This document shows positions 17,245 through 25,801 of a stretch of DNA of 64,000 nt, piece after piece. The notes under the pieces were generated by a model, which was given only the letters and a program-made list of their open reading frames with translations, was not told where the DNA came from and did not search any database. The stretch is taken from NCBI RefSeq assembly GCF_018476645.1, contig NZ_JAHCTB010000001.1, positions 558,001-622,000 of the forward strand, read 5' to 3'. The stretch is from Aequorivita echinoideorum. GTDB taxonomy: Bacteria > Bacteroidota > Bacteroidia > Flavobacteriales > Flavobacteriaceae. The translations under genes and the position numbers were made by a program. The first letter of the stretch is position 1. Every line of letters begins with the position of its first letter.

Positions 17245-17302
17245 CAAAAGGTTCCTGCAAGGTTTTCAAAAGGCTCCTGCGAGGTTTTTAAAACCTTGTA
17301 GG
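17245..17302. repeat. Tandem 22-bp repeat with inverted third copy, between batB and batC
   Basis: Two adjacent 22-bp units (17245-17266 and 17267-17288) differ at two positions; each contains CCTGCRAGGTTTT. An inverted partial copy AAAACCTTGTAGG (17290-17302) pairs with the second unit, with only G-U wobbles. The RNA would form a 13-bp hairpin with a 1-nt loop as drawn, opening to a slightly larger loop in practice. It may attenuate or stabilise the operon mRNA. Confidence 0.7.
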
Positions 17303-17313
17303 TATAAAAAAGA

Positions 17314-18168
17314 ATGATGATGAAAATAAAAATATTGAAAAATTGGATGGTGATGATTTCAAGTTTATTGATTTCATACCTGGCCTTTTCACAAGAAAAT
17401 GAACAACTTCAGAAAGATATAAAGCAATCAAAAAATTATTTAAGTGAAGCCAACGCACAAATCAATGAAGGAAATTTTGTTCCCGGGGAAGCGGAATATC
17501 GTAAAGCCATAGCATTGAACCCAAAGGACGAAACCGGAAAATACAACCTTGGGAATGCCTATTACGGAAAAAAGAAAAATGCCGAAGCCATGCTGCGCTA
17601 CAAACAAGCCGCTGCCGTTGCTACTGAAAAAAGCGAAAAACACAAAGCTTTCCATAATTTGGGGAACACCTTTATGAACGAAAAAAAATATGCGGAAGCC
17701 GTTGAAGCCTATAAAAATGCGCTTCGGAACAATCCCAATGATGATGAGACCCGTTACAATCTAGCTTTGGCAAAAGATATGCTGGAGAAAAATCCGCCGC
17801 AGGGTGGCGATGGTAATGATGATAAAAATCAGGACAACAAAGAAAATCAAGATAAAGAAGATCAGCAGGATAAACAGGATCAAAAGGATAAGGGCGACCA
17901 AGGGGAGGATAAGGACCAAAAGGATAAAGGGGACGAAAATAAAGATAAAAAGGAAGGGGACGATAAAAATGAAGGCCAACCGGACCAGCCAAAAGACAAA
18001 AAAGATGGCGATAAACCACAACAGCAACAGCCCGTACCGGGACAACTTTCTCCACAGCAAGTGAAAAGCTTGCTTGAGGCAATGAATAACGAAGAGAAAA
18101 AAGTACAGGATAAAGTAAACGCCGAAAAACAAAAAGGCGCCAAAGTACAGTCCAGTAAAGATTGGTAG
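17314..18168 (+). CDS. batC: BatC, TPR protein with a charged low-complexity tail
   Basis: 284 residues. A signal peptide or N-terminal anchor (about 11-27, MVMISSLLISYLAFS) is followed by TPR units (about 40-160), including AEYRKAIALNPKDETGKYNLGNAYYG and, near residue 115, NLGNTFMNEKKYAEAVEAYKNALRNNPNDDETRYNLALAK in pieces. From about 165 to 235 comes a highly charged Asp/Lys/Glu/Gln stretch, probably disordered. The short C-terminus contains LSPQQVKSLLEAMNNEEKKVQ, a recognisable BatC ending. TPRs suggest a scaffold for BatA/BatB. The low-complexity DNA produces long spurious antisense frames. Three ATG codons open the gene; the first is used here. Confidence 0.92.
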   Translation: MMMKIKILKNWMVMISSLLISYLAFSQENEQLQKDIKQSKNYLSEANAQINEGNFVPGEAEYRKAIALNPKDETGKYNLGNAYYGKKKNAEAMLRYKQAAAVATEKSEKHKAFHNLGNTFMNEKKYAEAVEAYKNALRNNPNDDETRYNLALAKDMLEKNPPQGGDGNDDKNQDNKENQDKEDQQDKQDQKDKGDQGEDKDQKDKGDENKDKKEGDDKNEGQPDQPKDKKDGDKPQQQQPVPGQLSPQQVKSLLEAMNNEEKKVQDKVNAEKQKGAKVQSSKDW

Positions 18169-18171
18169 ATT

Positions 18172-19944
18172 ATGAAGATGATTAAAATTTTATTCCTTTT
18201 TTCAATTGTGCTCTGCAGCGCCGCCAGCGTTGCGCAGGTTCAGTTTGATGCCAAAGTGAGTAAAAAATCGCTAGGCATAAACGAGCGCCTGCGGGTAGAT
18301 TTTGAAATGAACAAAGACGGCGATAATTTTAATCCGCCAAGTTTTGATAATTTTCGGGTTGTGGGTGGCCCCAACCAATCCATCAGCAACTCCTGGATTA
18401 ATGGTAAGCGTAGCTTTTCAAAAACATATTCCTATTTTTTGGCGCCACAATCCCGCGGAAAATTTACCATAGGTCAGGCCACTATTGAAATAGACGGCGA
18501 AACTTATAAAACACTTCCCGTTGCGGTTGAAGTTACCGCTGCCGTTGATGTTCCGAAAGATGGAAATAATTCAGAATATGTGGCGAGTGAAAATGTACAT
18601 CTGGTTGCTGAAGTTTCAGACTCAAATCCCTATTTAAACGAAGCAATCACGGTAACCTACAAACTTTACGTTTCCCACGATGTAAGTATTACCAGTAATT
18701 GGCGCGAAATTGACACGCCAAAATATGCCGATTTCTGGAGCCAAAATATTGACAACCAAAATAATTTCAAAATATATGAAGGACAGTACGAAGGGAAAAA
18801 TTACCGCTATGTAATTTTAAGAACCACCGTACTTTATCCCCAAAAAACCGGAGAACTTAACATTGAACCGCTTACGCTTGATGTCCCCATTGACGTGCCC
18901 GGAAACCGTCGCGATTTTTTTGGTAGGAGGGTGGTAGAGCGTGTCAACAAAACCATCTCTGCTGGAAACCGAACCATAAAAGTAAAACCACTGCCCATCG
19001 AGGGTAGGCCGGATGGCTTCAACGGTGCGGTGGGAGATTTCCAATTTGATTTTTCAGCGAATAAAACTTCACTTAACGCCAATGAATCTTTGGAATTGAA
19101 TGTAAAAGTGACCGGTAAGGGAAATTTAAAGTTATTTGATCTTCCGAGTTTAAAATTGCCCAGTTCGCTGGAAGTTTACGAACCTGAGCACGAAGAAAGC
19201 ATAACCACAACGAGCACAGGAATGCAGGGTTCGGTAACTGATACGTATACCATTGTTCCACAATTTAAAGGGAATTATCCCATAAATCCCATTACATTTT
19301 CATTTTTTGATCCAAAGACTGAGCGATACCGCACCATTTCTTCAAAAGAAATAATTATTGACGTGGAAAACGGGCCACTTACAGCTTCGAACCCCACGCA
19401 GAACGCTTCTGATACAAAAAACCCGATTGTTCTTTCAAAAGAAAATTTCAAATACATAAAACTGGATTCAAATTTACAGCCTATAGCACAGGAGCCGTTC
19501 TTTAAATCGGCTCTGTTTTGGTCACTGCTTGGCGGTCCATTCTTGTTGATTCCGCTATTTATTCTGGCAGGCAAAAAACGCAGATCGCGCTTGGCAGATG
19601 TGGAAGGAAATAAGCTTCGCAAAGCGAATAAACTTGCAAGAAAATATCTTTCAGAAGCGAAAAGAAATATTGGTAACACCGCTACTTTTTACGAATCTCT
19701 GGAGCGTGCGCTGCACAATTACCTAAAGGCAAAGTTGAATATTGAAACTTCAGAAATGAGCAAGGATAGAATTTCAGATTTATTGAAAGAAAGAAATGTG
19801 GATGACGCTGTGGTGAACGATTTTATAAAAATTTTGAAAAGCTGCGAATATGCACGCTACGCCAGCAGCAGCCAGGCCACAATCCAGCAAGATTACAACC
19901 AAGCGGTTGATATTATTTCAAATATTGACAAGCAAATACAGTAA
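18172..19944 (+). CDS. batD: BatD (oxygen tolerance) membrane protein
   Basis: 590 residues. A signal peptide (residues 1-22, ending ASVAQ) is followed by a large periplasmic beta-rich region of ~420 residues with the BatD pattern: KSLGINERLRVDFEMN, FDNFRVVGGPNQS, FSKTYSYFLAPQSRGKFTI, then AEVSDSNPYLNEAITVTYKLY. One TM at about 447-467 (FWSLLGGPFLLIPLFIL) leads into a cytosolic helical tail ending in a region similar to the cytosolic part of the 549-residue protein. It begins 3 nt after the batC stop and ends 1 nt before batE. Confidence 0.92.
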   Translation: MKMIKILFLFSIVLCSAASVAQVQFDAKVSKKSLGINERLRVDFEMNKDGDNFNPPSFDNFRVVGGPNQSISNSWINGKRSFSKTYSYFLAPQSRGKFTIGQATIEIDGETYKTLPVAVEVTAAVDVPKDGNNSEYVASENVHLVAEVSDSNPYLNEAITVTYKLYVSHDVSITSNWREIDTPKYADFWSQNIDNQNNFKIYEGQYEGKNYRYVILRTTVLYPQKTGELNIEPLTLDVPIDVPGNRRDFFGRRVVERVNKTISAGNRTIKVKPLPIEGRPDGFNGAVGDFQFDFSANKTSLNANESLELNVKVTGKGNLKLFDLPSLKLPSSLEVYEPEHEESITTTSTGMQGSVTDTYTIVPQFKGNYPINPITFSFFDPKTERYRTISSKEIIIDVENGPLTASNPTQNASDTKNPIVLSKENFKYIKLDSNLQPIAQEPFFKSALFWSLLGGPFLLIPLFILAGKKRRSRLADVEGNKLRKANKLARKYLSEAKRNIGNTATFYESLERALHNYLKAKLNIETSEMSKDRISDLLKERNVDDAVVNDFIKILKSCEYARYASSSQATIQQDYNQAVDIISNIDKQIQ

Positions 19945-19945
19945 A

Positions 19946-20701
19946 ATGAGGAAGATGAAAAAGTTGCTGTACCTATTTTTTTTGGTTTCAATAATGAGTT
20001 TCGGACAAAACGCCCAACTTTTTGACCAAGGAAAAGAGCTTTATAAAAATGGGAAATACCAACAGGCTATTGAATCCTGGATGCAAATTCTGGATAAAGG
20101 CGAGCATTCCGAAGAACTGTATTTCAATTTGGGAAATGCGCATTATAAGCTTAACAACATTGGACCCAGCATCTATTATTACGAAAAGGCATTGCAACTG
20201 GCGCCTAACGATAGTGAGGTTTTAAACAATTTGGCTTTCGCCGAAAATGCCCGGATTGATGCAATTGAGCCACTTCCGCAGACTGTTTTTTCGAAATGGT
20301 ATGAAAGTATTTCTGGAATTTTTACTTATAACGGTTGGGCAATATTGGCCGTGCTGTTTTCTATCCTTTTTGTTACCTTATTTCTTCTTTATTATTTCTC
20401 TTCGGGAGAAAGGAAAAAGCGGTTGCTCTTTTCAACTTCAATAGTTAGTATTTTCTTACTGGTAGGCGCTCTTGTTATGGCATTTGCAACTTTCGGCGAT
20501 TCTAAAAATAATAAACCCGCCATTATTTTTTCTGAAGAAACCGAGATTAAAAGTGAACCAAAAATGGGCAGTTCCACGGCATTTATTCTTCACGAAGGAA
20601 CCAAAGTCCAAATAACCGCCCAAGAAGATAGCTGGTATAGAATTGAACTTGCAGATGGTAAGGATGGCTGGATACCCGGGTCTGACCTTAAGCAGCTTTA
20701 A
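19946..20701 (+). CDS. batE: BatE, TPR and SH3-like domain membrane protein
   Basis: 251 residues from the ATG one base after the batD stop. The start MRKMKKLLYLFFLVSIMSFGQ gives a signal peptide; a longer in-frame start inside batD is unlikely. Two TPR units follow (QLFDQGKELYKNGKYQQAIE; ELYFNLGNAHYKLNNIGPSI). Two TM segments lie at about residues 130-150 and 162-181. An SH3-like domain closes the protein (about 195-250, IKSEPKMGSSTAFILHEG and DSWYRIELADGKDGWI). It is the last gene of the Bat operon. Confidence 0.92.
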   Translation: MRKMKKLLYLFFLVSIMSFGQNAQLFDQGKELYKNGKYQQAIESWMQILDKGEHSEELYFNLGNAHYKLNNIGPSIYYYEKALQLAPNDSEVLNNLAFAENARIDAIEPLPQTVFSKWYESISGIFTYNGWAILAVLFSILFVTLFLLYYFSSGERKKRLLFSTSIVSIFLLVGALVMAFATFGDSKNNKPAIIFSEETEIKSEPKMGSSTAFILHEGTKVQITAQEDSWYRIELADGKDGWIPGSDLKQL

Positions 20702-20740
20702 TTTTTATATTACAGTAACAGCGATTTAGAACACTTTTAG

Positions 20741-20748
20741 TATTTTTG
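20741..20748 (+). promoter_or_regulatory. -7 promoter element upstream of the small exported protein
   Basis: TATTTTTG matches TAnnTTTG exactly, 20 nt before the TTG start at 20769. It suggests that transcription restarts after the Bat operon. Confidence 0.6.
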
Positions 20749-20768
20749 GTAATCTTAAATTCTTCAAA

Positions 20769-21062
20769 TTGAAAGTACCCAGTATCATATTAATGCTTGT
20801 TTTTGCCAATTTTCTCTTGGCGCCGGCGGTAATTAAGCTTACTGGAATGAAGTATGATATATCTTCGTATTTTTCAATGAACGAGGAAGAAAACTCCAGC
20901 AAATCAACAAAACTTTCCTCTGAATTTAAGACAGATGACCATAAATCAAATTTGGTCACCATTCTATTTTTGAAGAAACAGAAGGAAAAATTTCAATATT
21001 ATCTCATTAATTACAAATTGGTATTTCTTGAGGTTGTCTCTCCCCCTCCCAAATTCGTCTAG
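20769..21062 (+). CDS. Small conserved exported or membrane protein of unknown function
   Basis: 97 residues from a TTG start. A hydrophobic N-terminal segment (residues 5-22, IILMLVFANFLLAPAVIK) is either a signal peptide or a single anchor. The rest is polar and Lys-rich, ending VSPPPKFV. I do not recognise a family, but similar small proteins with a Pro-rich end occur in Flavobacteriaceae. The exact promoter match 20 nt upstream supports it as a real gene. It precedes the SulP transporter by 139 bp; a functional link is possible but unproven. Confidence 0.7.
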   Translation: MKVPSIILMLVFANFLLAPAVIKLTGMKYDISSYFSMNEEENSSKSTKLSSEFKTDDHKSNLVTILFLKKQKEKFQYYLINYKLVFLEVVSPPPKFV

Positions 21063-21167
21063 GCAAACCTTCTGCCGCGGATGCTACCTTAACTTTCTCA
21101 AAAAAAACAGCATGCGTCTGAGGCAATCAACTTGCCACTTTTTAGTCTCATCAAACTTCTTATAAAT

Positions 21168-21187
21168 AATGCGAGGAACTTCGCATT
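21168..21187 (+). promoter_or_regulatory. 7-bp inverted repeat just upstream of the SulP start
   Basis: AATGCGA (21168-21174) and TCGCATT (21181-21187) are perfect complements with a 6-nt spacer, 14 nt before the ATG. It may be an operator or a leader hairpin affecting translation. Confidence 0.45.
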
Positions 21188-21201
21188 CAAAACATATATT
21201 C

Positions 21202-22782
21202 ATGTTCAAACATTTAAATAAAGATATTCCCGCCAGTATTGTAGTGTTTTTTGTAGCACTGCCCCTATGTTTAGGAATTGCACTGGCCAGTGGCGCACCG
21301 CTTTTTTCCGGCCTCATTGCAGGTATTGTTGGCGGTATTGTGGTTGGTTCCATTAGTGGTTCAAAAGTTGGCGTAAGTGGTCCCGCGGCGGGCCTTGCTG
21401 CCATCGTACTTACAGCGATAGGCACATTGGACGGTTACGAAAATTTTCTAGTAGCCGTAGTGCTTGGGGGGGTAATTCAATTAATTTTCGGAATTATTAA
21501 GGCCGGTATCATCGGTTATTATTTTCCCTCCTCTGTAATTAAGGGTATGCTTACCGGTATTGGGATAATCATCATTTTAAAACAGATTCCCATCTTTTTT
21601 GGTTATGATGAAGAATCTGCGTGGGATCTTGAATTTTATGAAATTGATGGCGGAAATACCTTTTCAGAATTATTTGCTATTATTGGCAATATAACACCGG
21701 GCGCAGCTTTAATTGGTATTGTAAGTCTTGTTTTATTGATACTTTGGGAAAAGGTGTTGAGCAAACAATCAAAAATATTCCAGATAATTCAAGGGCCCTT
21801 TGTGGTGGTAGTCTTGGGTATTTTGTTCCATTTACTTGTTCAAGGAGATGAAACTCTTGCTATTACGGGAAAACACTTGGTAGAAGTTCCTGTACCCGAA
21901 AGCTTGGATTCCTTTTTGGGGCAATTCAGTTTCCCGAATTTTGACGTCGTCCTGCAACTCGATGTTTGGATTGTAGCTTTTACTATTGCGTTGGTTGCTA
22001 GTTTAGAAACCCTTCTGTGCGTGGAGGCAGCAGATAAAATTGATCCCCACAAAAATGTAACCCCTACCAATAGGGAATTGCTTGCGCAGGGTACTGGTAA
22101 TATCGTTTCTGGACTCATTGGAGGATTGCCAATAACGCAGGTAATTGTAAGAAGTTCTGCGAATGTACAATCCGGCGGGCGCACAAAACTTTCAACTATA
22201 ATACACGGATTTTTGCTCTTAATTTCAGTAATACTAATTCCGCGATTTTTAAATATGATTCCGCTTGCGGTACTTGCTGCCATCCTGCTCATGGTTGGTT
22301 ACAAACTCGCGAAACCTTCTTTATTCAAGAAAATGTACCAATTGGGCTGGAAACAATGGCTTCCTTTTTTGGTAACCGTTGTGGGAATCGTTTTTACGGA
22401 TTTACTTGTAGGTATAGGCTTAGGACTGGGAATAGGCATTTTGGTAATTGTTATCAAAAGCTATCAAAACTCGCATTTTCTTCATAAAGAAGATAAAATC
22501 AATGGGCGCCAAAATATGAAAATGACCCTTGCAGAAGAGGTGACTTTTATTAACAAAGGTGCAATTTTAAACGAATTGGAACGATTGCCGAAGAACACTG
22601 CTTTGGAACTTGATATTACCAAAACCCGCTTTTTGGATTACGATATTATTGAAATTTTAGAAGATTTTCTTTACAAGGCGAAAGAACGGAATATTTCGAT
22701 TACCTTAATATCTGAAAGCGGCACCATCAATAATCCTGATAGCTTTATTGATGTAATTGACGTTGACCAAAAAACACAATAA
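21202..22782 (+). CDS. SulP-family anion transporter (probable bicarbonate or sulfate importer)
   Basis: 526 residues from the ATG MFKHLNKDIPASIVVF; the upstream in-frame start at 21169 lies within the inverted repeat and lacks conservation. It is an inner-membrane protein with about 10-12 TM segments. The SulP pattern is clear: PLCLGIALASGAPLFSGLIAG, GSKVGVSGPAAGLA, then VASLETLLCVEAADKIDP and NRELLAQGTGNIVSGLIGG. A short STAS-like C-terminal domain (about 440-526) contains ALELDITKTRFLDYD. The adjacent beta-carbonic anhydrase gene (49 bp downstream) suggests Na+-dependent bicarbonate uptake, as in BicA-like SulP proteins; sulfate is the alternative. Confidence 0.92.
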   Translation: MFKHLNKDIPASIVVFFVALPLCLGIALASGAPLFSGLIAGIVGGIVVGSISGSKVGVSGPAAGLAAIVLTAIGTLDGYENFLVAVVLGGVIQLIFGIIKAGIIGYYFPSSVIKGMLTGIGIIIILKQIPIFFGYDEESAWDLEFYEIDGGNTFSELFAIIGNITPGAALIGIVSLVLLILWEKVLSKQSKIFQIIQGPFVVVVLGILFHLLVQGDETLAITGKHLVEVPVPESLDSFLGQFSFPNFDVVLQLDVWIVAFTIALVASLETLLCVEAADKIDPHKNVTPTNRELLAQGTGNIVSGLIGGLPITQVIVRSSANVQSGGRTKLSTIIHGFLLLISVILIPRFLNMIPLAVLAAILLMVGYKLAKPSLFKKMYQLGWKQWLPFLVTVVGIVFTDLLVGIGLGLGIGILVIVIKSYQNSHFLHKEDKINGRQNMKMTLAEEVTFINKGAILNELERLPKNTALELDITKTRFLDYDIIEILEDFLYKAKERNISITLISESGTINNPDSFIDVIDVDQKTQ

Positions 22783-22831
22783 CTTCAATAATAGAAAAAT
22801 TTTTAAACGAATTATAAAATAAATAATAACT

Positions 22832-23461
22832 ATGAAAGCACACACAAAAGAAACCCAAGCCACGATGACGCCCCAAAAGGCATTGCAATTTTTAAAGGAA
22901 GGCAACCAAAGGTTTCAGAATAATTTAAAAGCGAACCGAAACCTGCTTGAACAGGTAAACGATACCAGTGAAGGTCAATTTCCATTCGCTACAATTTTAA
23001 GCTGCATAGATTCCCGGGTTTCTGCGGAACTTGTTTTTGATCAAGGCCTCGGCGATATTTTCAGTGTCCGTATTGCAGGAAATTTTATAAATGAAGATAT
23101 TCTTGGAAGTATGGAATTTGCTTGTAAACTGGCTGGAACCAAGCTTATTGTGGTTCTTGGCCACACAAGTTGTGGTGCCATAAAAGGTGCTTGCGATGAT
23201 GCCAAATTGGGCAACCTTACTGGCATGTTATCAAAAATAAAACCTGCCGTTGAGGATACAAAGGAGCCAAAAGAACAAAACCTCCGCAATTCAAAAAATT
23301 CAGAATTTGTAGATGCCGTAGCCGAGAAAAACGTTGCCATGGCGATCGAAAATATTCGAAAAATGAGCCCCATTTTAAAGGAAATGGAAGACAATAACGA
23401 AATTGATGTCGTTGGCGCTATGTACGACATCAACTCCGGCGGCGTACGTTTTTTTGAATAG
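22832..23461 (+). CDS. Beta-class carbonic anhydrase
   Basis: 209-residue zinc enzyme interconverting CO2 and bicarbonate. Zinc ligands are Cys58 (in SCIDSR), His111 and Cys114 (in LGHTSCGAIKG); the Asp60-Arg62 dyad is intact. Length and motifs match the beta class. No signal peptide is seen, so it is cytosolic. It lies 49 bp after the SulP transporter and is probably co-expressed, to supply or trap bicarbonate. The start MKAHTKETQ is the first ATG in frame after the SulP stop. Confidence 0.95.
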   Translation: MKAHTKETQATMTPQKALQFLKEGNQRFQNNLKANRNLLEQVNDTSEGQFPFATILSCIDSRVSAELVFDQGLGDIFSVRIAGNFINEDILGSMEFACKLAGTKLIVVLGHTSCGAIKGACDDAKLGNLTGMLSKIKPAVEDTKEPKEQNLRNSKNSEFVDAVAEKNVAMAIENIRKMSPILKEMEDNNEIDVVGAMYDINSGGVRFFE

Positions 23462-23498
23462 CTAAAGACTGAAAGCAAAATAGCGCTTCTGCATAAAA

Positions 23499-24053
23499 TT
23501 AACTGGAGGGATTTTCTGGATTTTCAAAAAGTCCCTCTTTTTCTTCGTCAAAATTTTCTGTTTCGTATTCGTTGATTTCTTCCATTACTTTTGGCAGAAT
23601 AGCCGGTGCAATTGCAACTATTGTGGGATATAACTTTGAATCTTCCCGTTCTGTATCAGAAAGAATTCTATAACTTTCAGAAGAATTAACGAGCATAAAG
23701 ACAACACTCAGCAAAAAGGAATATTTCAGCACATTAAAAATTCCGCCAAAAATTTTATTGAATATCCCCAGCATCGCAAAATCCGCGACTTTTGTCAATA
23801 TTCTTCCCAAAATTGAAAAAAGAATCATCACCAAAACAAGCGTTAAAATGAATGCCACCGCACTGGTAGTATCTGCACTCCAGTCAAACCAGCGTATCAA
23901 ATAATCGCCCACGGGCTCCCTGAAAAAAAGGGCACAATACACGCCGACAACAATACCTACCAAAGATGCCAAAGCCCGCAACAGCCCTTTGCTGAATCCC
24001 ATAAAAAACGCGATAATCAAAATAACTCCAATAATGACGTCGAGTGTATTCAT
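23499..24053 (-). CDS. CvpA family membrane protein
   Basis: 184 residues with four TM segments. The chosen ATG gives the typical start MNTLDVIIGVILIIAFFMGF; the upstream starts at 24068 and 24092 add a polar leader not seen in the family. The conserved GFSKGLLRALASLVGIVVGVY stretch occupies about residues 18-38 in pieces. The C-terminus is acidic and Pro/Asn-rich. CvpA was named for colicin V production in E. coli; its role is broader and unclear. A minus-strand TATCTTTA just upstream is a possible -7 element. It is divergent from the 24212 gene. Confidence 0.88.
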   Translation of the reverse strand: MNTLDVIIGVILIIAFFMGFSKGLLRALASLVGIVVGVYCALFFREPVGDYLIRWFDWSADTTSAVAFILTLVLVMILFSILGRILTKVADFAMLGIFNKIFGGIFNVLKYSFLLSVVFMLVNSSESYRILSDTEREDSKLYPTIVAIAPAILPKVMEEINEYETENFDEEKEGLFENPENPSS

Positions 24054-24183
24054 ACTTCTAATTTTCATATAAAGATACCAATTAATAAGCATCGAGTTGG
24101 ATTTTCCCCATTTCAGAAGAAATATTTACCGAGCATACATTATGGGTTAATTTATTTGAATTTCAAAATCCATAATTAACAAG

Positions 24184-24191
24184 TACATTTG
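24184..24191 (+). promoter_or_regulatory. -7 promoter element for the 24212-pheS transcription unit
   Basis: TACATTTG is an exact TAnnTTTG match, 20 nt before the ATG at 24212. A TTTG lies 25 nt upstream (24155-24158). Confidence 0.65.
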
Positions 24192-24211
24192 TAGCATAAA
24201 TTTTTGAAAGA

Positions 24212-24568
24212 ATGGCGCGCGACGAACAATTACGGGAACGCTGGGATGCAGTGGTGAAAATGCTGGGAGACCGTTTTGCCGATGGGCAAATTTTAAACCT
24301 TGATGCTATTATATATTTAATAGGAATCCAGGAATTGGGGCAGCTGCATCGTAAGTTCAAAAAAGACGAAAAGCTCAACTTAATGCACATTGCCATTTGC
24401 AGGCTTTTGGAGCCGTATGGGTATTATGAATTTGATTATTTTGACGAGCAGGGCTGGCCACATTATAAAATTTTGGAACAATTGCCTACGCTAAAAGCGG
24501 GCGAACAAAGCGTTTTAATGAAAGAAGCCATTGTCCATTATTTTTTGGAAAAGGAAGTGATAGTTTAA
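24212..24568 (+). CDS. Conserved hypothetical protein upstream of pheS
   Basis: 118 residues, soluble, helical and charged: ARDEQLRERWDAVVKMLG at the start, YLIGIQELGQL in the middle, and an acidic aromatic YYEFDYFDEQGWPHY. No family function is known to me. Proteins of this appearance sit between cvpA and pheS in many Bacteroidota, so it is likely a real, conserved gene. A strong promoter lies upstream, and pheS starts 20 nt after its stop. Confidence 0.8.
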   Translation: MARDEQLRERWDAVVKMLGDRFADGQILNLDAIIYLIGIQELGQLHRKFKKDEKLNLMHIAICRLLEPYGYYEFDYFDEQGWPHYKILEQLPTLKAGEQSVLMKEAIVHYFLEKEVIV

Positions 24569-24588
24569 GGTGCAAATACCATTTACAA

Positions 24589-25608
24589 ATGATAGAAAAA
24601 ATAAAAGAACATTTAGCCGAAGTTGAAGCATTTTCCTCCACAAACAAAGAGGAGATTGAAAACTTCCGTATAAAATATTTAGGTAGAAACGGTCTGTTGA
24701 CAGGCTTTTTTGCAGAATTCAAAAATGTACCGAACGATCAAAAAAAGGATTTTGGCCAGGTAATCAATGCCCTGAAAAATGCTGCGGAGAACAAAGTCAA
24801 TTCACTGAAGGAAGCCATTGAAAATTCACAGGAGTCAAAAACGGTTTACGGAGATCTTTCGCGTCCCGGCCAGCCTGTTGCGCTAGGTTCACGGCACCCC
24901 ATTTCGATAGTAAAAAACAGAATTATTGAAATTTTTTCGCGCATAGGCTTCAACGTTTCCGAAGGTCCAGAAATTGAAGACGATTGGCATAATTTCACCG
25001 CATTGAACCTGCCAGAATATCATCCCGCACGGGATATGCAGGATACTTTTTTCATCCAAACAAACCCGGACGTTCTGCTGCGCACGCATACTTCTTCAGT
25101 TCAGGTTCGTTACATGGAAAATAACAAACCTCCTATTAGGACCATTTCGCCTGGACGGGTTTATCGCAACGAGGCCATCTCTGCCCGGTCCCATTGCTTT
25201 TTTCACCAAGTGGAGGGGCTTTATGTTGACAAAGGTGTAAGTTTCGCAGATTTAAAGCAAACGCTTCAATATTTTACTACCGAAATGTTCGGGAAATCAA
25301 AAATCCGTTTGCGCCCTTCATACTTTCCGTTCACGGAACCAAGCGCAGAAGTGGACGTGTATTGGGGCCTTGAAACCGAAACCGATTATAAAATGACCAA
25401 AGGCACCGGTTGGCTGGAAATTATGGGCTGCGGAATGGTAGACCCAAATGTTCTGAAAAATTGTGGCATAGACCCAGAAATTTACTCCGGATTTGCTTTT
25501 GGTATGGGGATAGACAGGATTGCACTCTTGCTCCACCAAATTCCAGATATACGGATGTTCAGCGAAAATGACGTTCGCTTTTTGGAACAGTTTAAAAGTG
25601 TGCTTTAA
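24589..25608 (+). CDS. pheS: Phenylalanyl-tRNA synthetase alpha subunit
   Basis: 339 residues, the normal length of bacterial PheS, the catalytic subunit of the (alpha-beta)2 enzyme charging tRNA-Phe. An N-terminal coiled coil (about 1-90) binds tRNA. The class II catalytic core contains GSRHPISIVKN, EGPEIEDDWHNF, motif 2 (RVYRNEAISARSHCFFHQVEG) in pieces, and motif 3 (FAFGMGIDRIALL). It is cytosolic. The pheT gene is not adjacent, as is common in Bacteroidota. Confidence 0.97.
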   Translation: MIEKIKEHLAEVEAFSSTNKEEIENFRIKYLGRNGLLTGFFAEFKNVPNDQKKDFGQVINALKNAAENKVNSLKEAIENSQESKTVYGDLSRPGQPVALGSRHPISIVKNRIIEIFSRIGFNVSEGPEIEDDWHNFTALNLPEYHPARDMQDTFFIQTNPDVLLRTHTSSVQVRYMENNKPPIRTISPGRVYRNEAISARSHCFFHQVEGLYVDKGVSFADLKQTLQYFTTEMFGKSKIRLRPSYFPFTEPSAEVDVYWGLETETDYKMTKGTGWLEIMGCGMVDPNVLKNCGIDPEIYSGFAFGMGIDRIALLLHQIPDIRMFSENDVRFLEQFKSVL

Positions 25609-25633
25609 ATTGTATCTTTAAAAAAATCTTTTT

Positions 25634-25798
25634 ATGAAAAAATATCTTGCCATCGCGCTTTTAATAATCGTTGCGCTTGCTGTTGCCTACCTTACTTTCG
25701 TAATCGCGGCAATTAAAATCGTAGTTGGTGCCATTTTGCTCGGTATAATGTGCATTGCCCTTCTCGCAGTGTGGATTATGTGGAAAACCAAAGATTAA
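25634..25798 (+). CDS. 54-residue two-TM miniprotein
   Basis: An ATG at 25634 opens a 54-codon frame ending at TAA 25796-25798. The protein starts MKKYLAIALLIIVALAVAY, has two hydrophobic segments (about 4-23 and 26-49) and ends MWKTKD. It starts 25 nt after pheS and stops 3 nt before the next gene, which supports coding. No family is recognised; it is a likely inner-membrane microprotein. Confidence 0.6.
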   Translation: MKKYLAIALLIIVALAVAYLTFVIAAIKIVVGAILLGIMCIALLAVWIMWKTKD

Positions 25799-25801
25799 AG
25801 G

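Noticed and set aside
17672-18143. Long antisense frames (up to 136 codons) opposite batC
   Set aside because: They arise from the repetitive GAT/AAA-rich codons of the charged BatC tail; their translations are Tyr/Leu/Phe-rich low complexity with no family features.
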